From positions 1 through 7,314 of the forward strand of contig JBDUDA010000152.1 of assembly GCA_040003205.1 (NCBI GenBank): a stretch of 7,314 bases of DNA. The letters are read 5' to 3'. Shown here piece by piece: positions 5,015-7,314 of this stretch (position 1 is the stretch's first letter; each line of letters opens with the position of its first letter). Under the pieces are notes generated by a model that worked only from the letters and a program-made list of their open reading frames with translations, searched no databases and was not told the origin of the DNA. A program made the position numbers and the translations under genes. This DNA comes from JALYIM01 sp040003205. Its GTDB lineage: Bacteria; Acidobacteriota; Terriglobia; Terriglobales; Acidobacteriaceae.

Positions 5015-6133
5015 ATGGCCGCCTTTCGAGGGCGCCGGTCATCTCGGCAAGTGACCAGGGCTCGAACTCTCTTCTCGATTAATCCTGTGCATCAAGCGGT
5101 CATGCCGTTCCTATCCAAGAACCGTTTTCTGTCACACACATTCATTAACTGTCTGATCATCGCCGTCATTTCGTGTTTCTCTTCGCAGCTAACCTGGGCG
5201 CAAGATCCCGCCGACGTAAACGAAGTGCATATCAATCCGCGGGTGGAACCGACCCGTCCAAAAGAAGTTGAAATTGATTCGACCTTCAAGACCCATACGC
5301 AGCCGCTCAAATCGGAAGTCAATCTGGTGTTGGTTCCGGTGACGATCACAGATCCAATGAATCGTCTGGTCACAGGGCTGGACAAACAGAATTTCACGCT
5401 CTTCGAAGGCAAAGATCAGCAGGAGATCAAGCACTTCTCCAGCGAGGACGCCCCTGTATCGCTGGGCGTCATCTTTGACATGAGCGGAAGCATGGCCAGC
5501 AAAATTGAGCGTGCGCGCGAAGCGGTAGTGGAGTTCTTCAAGACGGCTAATCCGCAGGACGAATTTTTCATGATTACTTTCGCGGACCAGCCCGAAGAAA
5601 TCTCCGACTTCACGAGTTCGGTGGAAGATATTCAGGGAAAACTGGTTTACACCGTCCCGAAAGGCCGCACCGCTTTGCTCGACGCCATATATCTGGGCGT
5701 GAGCAAGATGAGGCAGGCGAAATATCAGAAGAAGGCCATGCTGGTGATTTCGGACGGCGGCGACAACCATAGCCGTTATACCGAAGGAGAAATCAAGTCG
5801 CTGGTCAAAGAGGCGGACGTTTTGATGTACGCAATCGGCCTCTACGACCATTATTTCCCTACAGAAGAAGAGCGGCTCGGTCCGGAATTACTGGGAGAGT
5901 TAACCGGCTTAACCGGCGGGCGAGCGTTCACCATAGACAATCCAAACGACCTGGCAGACGTTGCCACAAAAATCGGAATCGAGCTACGCAACCAATATGT
6001 ACTCGGGTACCGTCCAAAGAACCCTGGACACGACGGCAAATGGCGTAAAATCAAGGTGAAGTTAGTTCCTCCAAAAGGATTGCCGCCGCTAAAGGTGTAC
6101 GCAAAGACGGGATACTATGCTCCTACGGAATAG
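5015..6133 (+). CDS. Secreted VWA-domain protein (VWFA-related Acidobacterial type)
   Basis: This is a 372-residue exported protein. It has a hydrophobic signal core at about 43-58 with likely cleavage after WA (62), a short spacer, a beta-rich entry segment LVLVPVTITDPMNRLVTGL (104-122), then FTLFEG. The VWA domain (about 148-330) carries a complete metal site: D155-M-S157-G-S159, T219 and D247. The C-terminal YVLGYRPKNPG (328-338) and YAKTGYYAP (362-370) are typical of the acidobacterial family. Such proteins probably bind partners through the metal; I see no enzyme domain. The ATG at 5015 is chosen for its GAGGT site and upstream promoter. It gives a long, arginine-rich N-terminus before the signal core. 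Starting at 5102 would give 343 residues and a normal signal peptide, and is a real alternative. The end overlaps the next, paralogous gene by 17 nt, suggesting coupled expression. Confidence 0.85.
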   Translation: MAAFRGRRSSRQVTRARTLFSINPVHQAVMPFLSKNRFLSHTFINCLIIAVISCFSSQLTWAQDPADVNEVHINPRVEPTRPKEVEIDSTFKTHTQPLKSEVNLVLVPVTITDPMNRLVTGLDKQNFTLFEGKDQQEIKHFSSEDAPVSLGVIFDMSGSMASKIERAREAVVEFFKTANPQDEFFMITFADQPEEISDFTSSVEDIQGKLVYTVPKGRTALLDAIYLGVSKMRQAKYQKKAMLVISDGGDNHSRYTEGEIKSLVKEADVLMYAIGLYDHYFPTEEERLGPELLGELTGLTGGRAFTIDNPNDLADVATKIGIELRNQYVLGYRPKNPGHDGKWRKIKVKLVPPKGLPPLKVYAKTGYYAPTE

Positions 6134-7304
6134 CCGAGTATTACTCTTCTCTTTTCTTTTCATCAACATAACTGGATTAGCTCAAGGGATAGGGTCGAAT
6201 CCGTCGTCTGGAAATGCACCGGAGCAATCGCCCGAACGATCCAAACCGTTACCCGGGGTACCCGGTCAGCCTCCGCAGCCTGCCAATTCTCCCGATGCTT
6301 CCGGCGATCAGCAGCCGCAACAACAGGTCCCGGAGGGTAGCTCGTCTACCGGTCAACCGGGTTCGTCGCAAGCGCCGTCCCAAAGCCCAAATCAGGGTCA
6401 AGCTCCGGATTCCCAGGGGCAGCAACCCGAAAATGGGCCGCCTCCGACCGCAGACGACGCCGGAGTTTTTGTCTTTAAGAAAGAAGTCGAAGAAATTGTC
6501 TTGCACGCTACGGTCGTGGACGAGAGAAACCGTCTGATCACCAATCTCGACAAGGCCGCCTTCACGGTTTTCGAAAACAGCAGGCCCCAGCCCATCACAG
6601 ACTTCCGCCATCAGGATGTGCCGGTGGCGATGGGCATCGTGATCGATAACTCCGGCTCGATGCGGGAGAAACGTGACAAGGTAAACAAAGCCGCAATCAA
6701 TCTTGTGAAGTCAAGTAATCCTGACGATCAGATTTTTGTCGTCAACTTTAATGACGAATTTTATCTCGACCAGGATTACACCAGCGATATCAATAAGCTC
6801 CGCAGTTCGCTCGAGAAAGTCGAAACTCGTGGCGGCACGGCTCTATACGACGCGATCGTTGCTTCCGCCGATCACTTGAAGAAGAGTTCGCAATTGCAGC
6901 GGAAAGTTTTGTTCGTCGTTACCGACGGAGAAGATAATGCCAGCCGGGAATCGCTGGAGCAGGCTATCCGGCGCTTGCAAGAGGAGAATGGACCGACTGT
7001 TTATGCGATCGGAATCCTCGGTGAAGAGAAAGCGCGTCGTGCGCGGCGAGCCCTTGAAGTGATTGCCGACCGCACCGGCGGCATCGCGTTTCTTCCACGA
7101 ACCGTGGACGAAGTCGATGAAATCAGCCGCACCGTCGCACACGACATACGCAACCAATACACGATTGGATACAAGCCCTCGACACCAAAATCAGTGCCGG
7201 GTTATCGTTCGATCCACGTGGACGCGCGCGCAAAAGGCTACAAAGTCTTGATGGTAAGAACTCGTACTGGCTACTATCCCGGCCAGGAACAAGCCGCAAG
7301 GTAG
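6117..7304 (+). CDS. Secreted VWA-domain protein with Pro/Gln-rich linker (paralogue of upstream gene)
   Basis: This is a 395-residue exported protein. It has a compact signal peptide (1-22, MLLRNSR then a hydrophobic run ending GLA), a Pro/Gln/Ser/Gly-rich, probably disordered linker (24-112), then the acidobacterial-type entry segment EEIVLHATVVDERNRLITNL (125-144) and FTVFENSRPQPITDF. The VWA domain (about 170-350) has a complete metal site: D177-N-S179-G-S181, T241 and D270. The tail NQYTIGYKP (346-354) and RTGYYPG (383-389) parallels the upstream gene. The ATG lies inside the end of the upstream gene, 17 nt before its last base, and the signal peptide starts exactly there. The long linker, missing from the first protein, could span the periplasm or the wall. 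Binding partner unknown; a role in adhesion or complex assembly is inference. Confidence 0.9.
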   Translation: MLLRNSRVLLFSFLFINITGLAQGIGSNPSSGNAPEQSPERSKPLPGVPGQPPQPANSPDASGDQQPQQQVPEGSSSTGQPGSSQAPSQSPNQGQAPDSQGQQPENGPPPTADDAGVFVFKKEVEEIVLHATVVDERNRLITNLDKAAFTVFENSRPQPITDFRHQDVPVAMGIVIDNSGSMREKRDKVNKAAINLVKSSNPDDQIFVVNFNDEFYLDQDYTSDINKLRSSLEKVETRGGTALYDAIVASADHLKKSSQLQRKVLFVVTDGEDNASRESLEQAIRRLQEENGPTVYAIGILGEEKARRARRALEVIADRTGGIAFLPRTVDEVDEISRTVAHDIRNQYTIGYKPSTPKSVPGYRSIHVDARAKGYKVLMVRTRTGYYPGQEQAAR

Positions 7305-7314
7305 GGGTTTCCCC
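7304..7314. repeat. GGGG-TTT-CCCC hairpin at the window edge
   Basis: Directly at the stop of the second VWA gene, four Gs pair with four Cs around TTT. It could be the start of a terminator, but the window ends here, so a following T-run cannot be checked. Confidence 0.3.

Noticed and set aside
5002..5101. Riboswitch in front of the VWA gene
   Set aside because: Only one short five-pair hairpin is visible and no known aptamer motif is recognised.
5189..5851. Minus-strand open frame of 220 codons
   Set aside because: It is antisense to the first VWA gene, including its metal-site codons. The His/Phe/Arg-rich translation is typical of a mirror frame.
1..7314. CRISPR array, transposase or phage genes
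   Set aside because: There are no regularly spaced direct repeats and no protein of such families. The repeats present are isolated and hairpin-type.

Overview
The window most likely comes from an acidobacterium (Acidobacteriota, class Terriglobia, broadly Koribacter-like). This is inferred from protein style, because there is no rRNA or other taxonomic marker. The strongest clues are two secreted von Willebrand factor A proteins that match the layout of the 'VWFA-related Acidobacterial domain' family. Moderate GC content and short hairpin-bearing intergenic repeats of the TGTCAT...GAGCG type also fit.

Layout. Bases 1-367 hold no convincing gene. They contain one hairpin (58-87), an inverted pair of repeat elements (94-143 and 164-222) and a third element of a related subtype (279-337). 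From 4729 down to 368 a minus-strand cluster reads, in transcription order: a DUF1015 protein (4729-3368), a secreted N-acetylmuramoyl-L-alanine amidase (3381-1897), a membrane-anchored GerMN-domain protein (1900-1310) and RNase PH (1105-368). The first three overlap by 14 nt and 4 nt and so form one tight transcription unit. RNase PH follows after a 204-nt gap that holds a fourth repeat element (1220-1277). A 285-nt divergent intergenic region (4730-5014) separates this cluster from two plus-strand, 17-nt-overlapping, paralogous VWA genes (5015-6133 and 6117-7304).

How the genes work together. The amidase and the GerMN protein look like a cell-envelope pair: one cleaves peptidoglycan and the other is a membrane-tethered domain that may contact it. 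A GerMN gene next to rph recalls the gerM-rph order of Bacillus subtilis, here in a lineage not known to sporulate. RNase PH trims tRNA 3' ends and is a housekeeping gene. DUF1015 has no settled function; its DGHHR motif is the best lead. The two VWA proteins carry signal peptides and complete MIDAS metal sites and are probably co-expressed in the periplasm or at the cell surface.

No CRISPR array, transposase, phage gene, tRNA or rRNA was seen. The least explained material is the family of short intergenic repeats, whose ends are conserved while the central hairpin differs in sequence but is kept as a structure.
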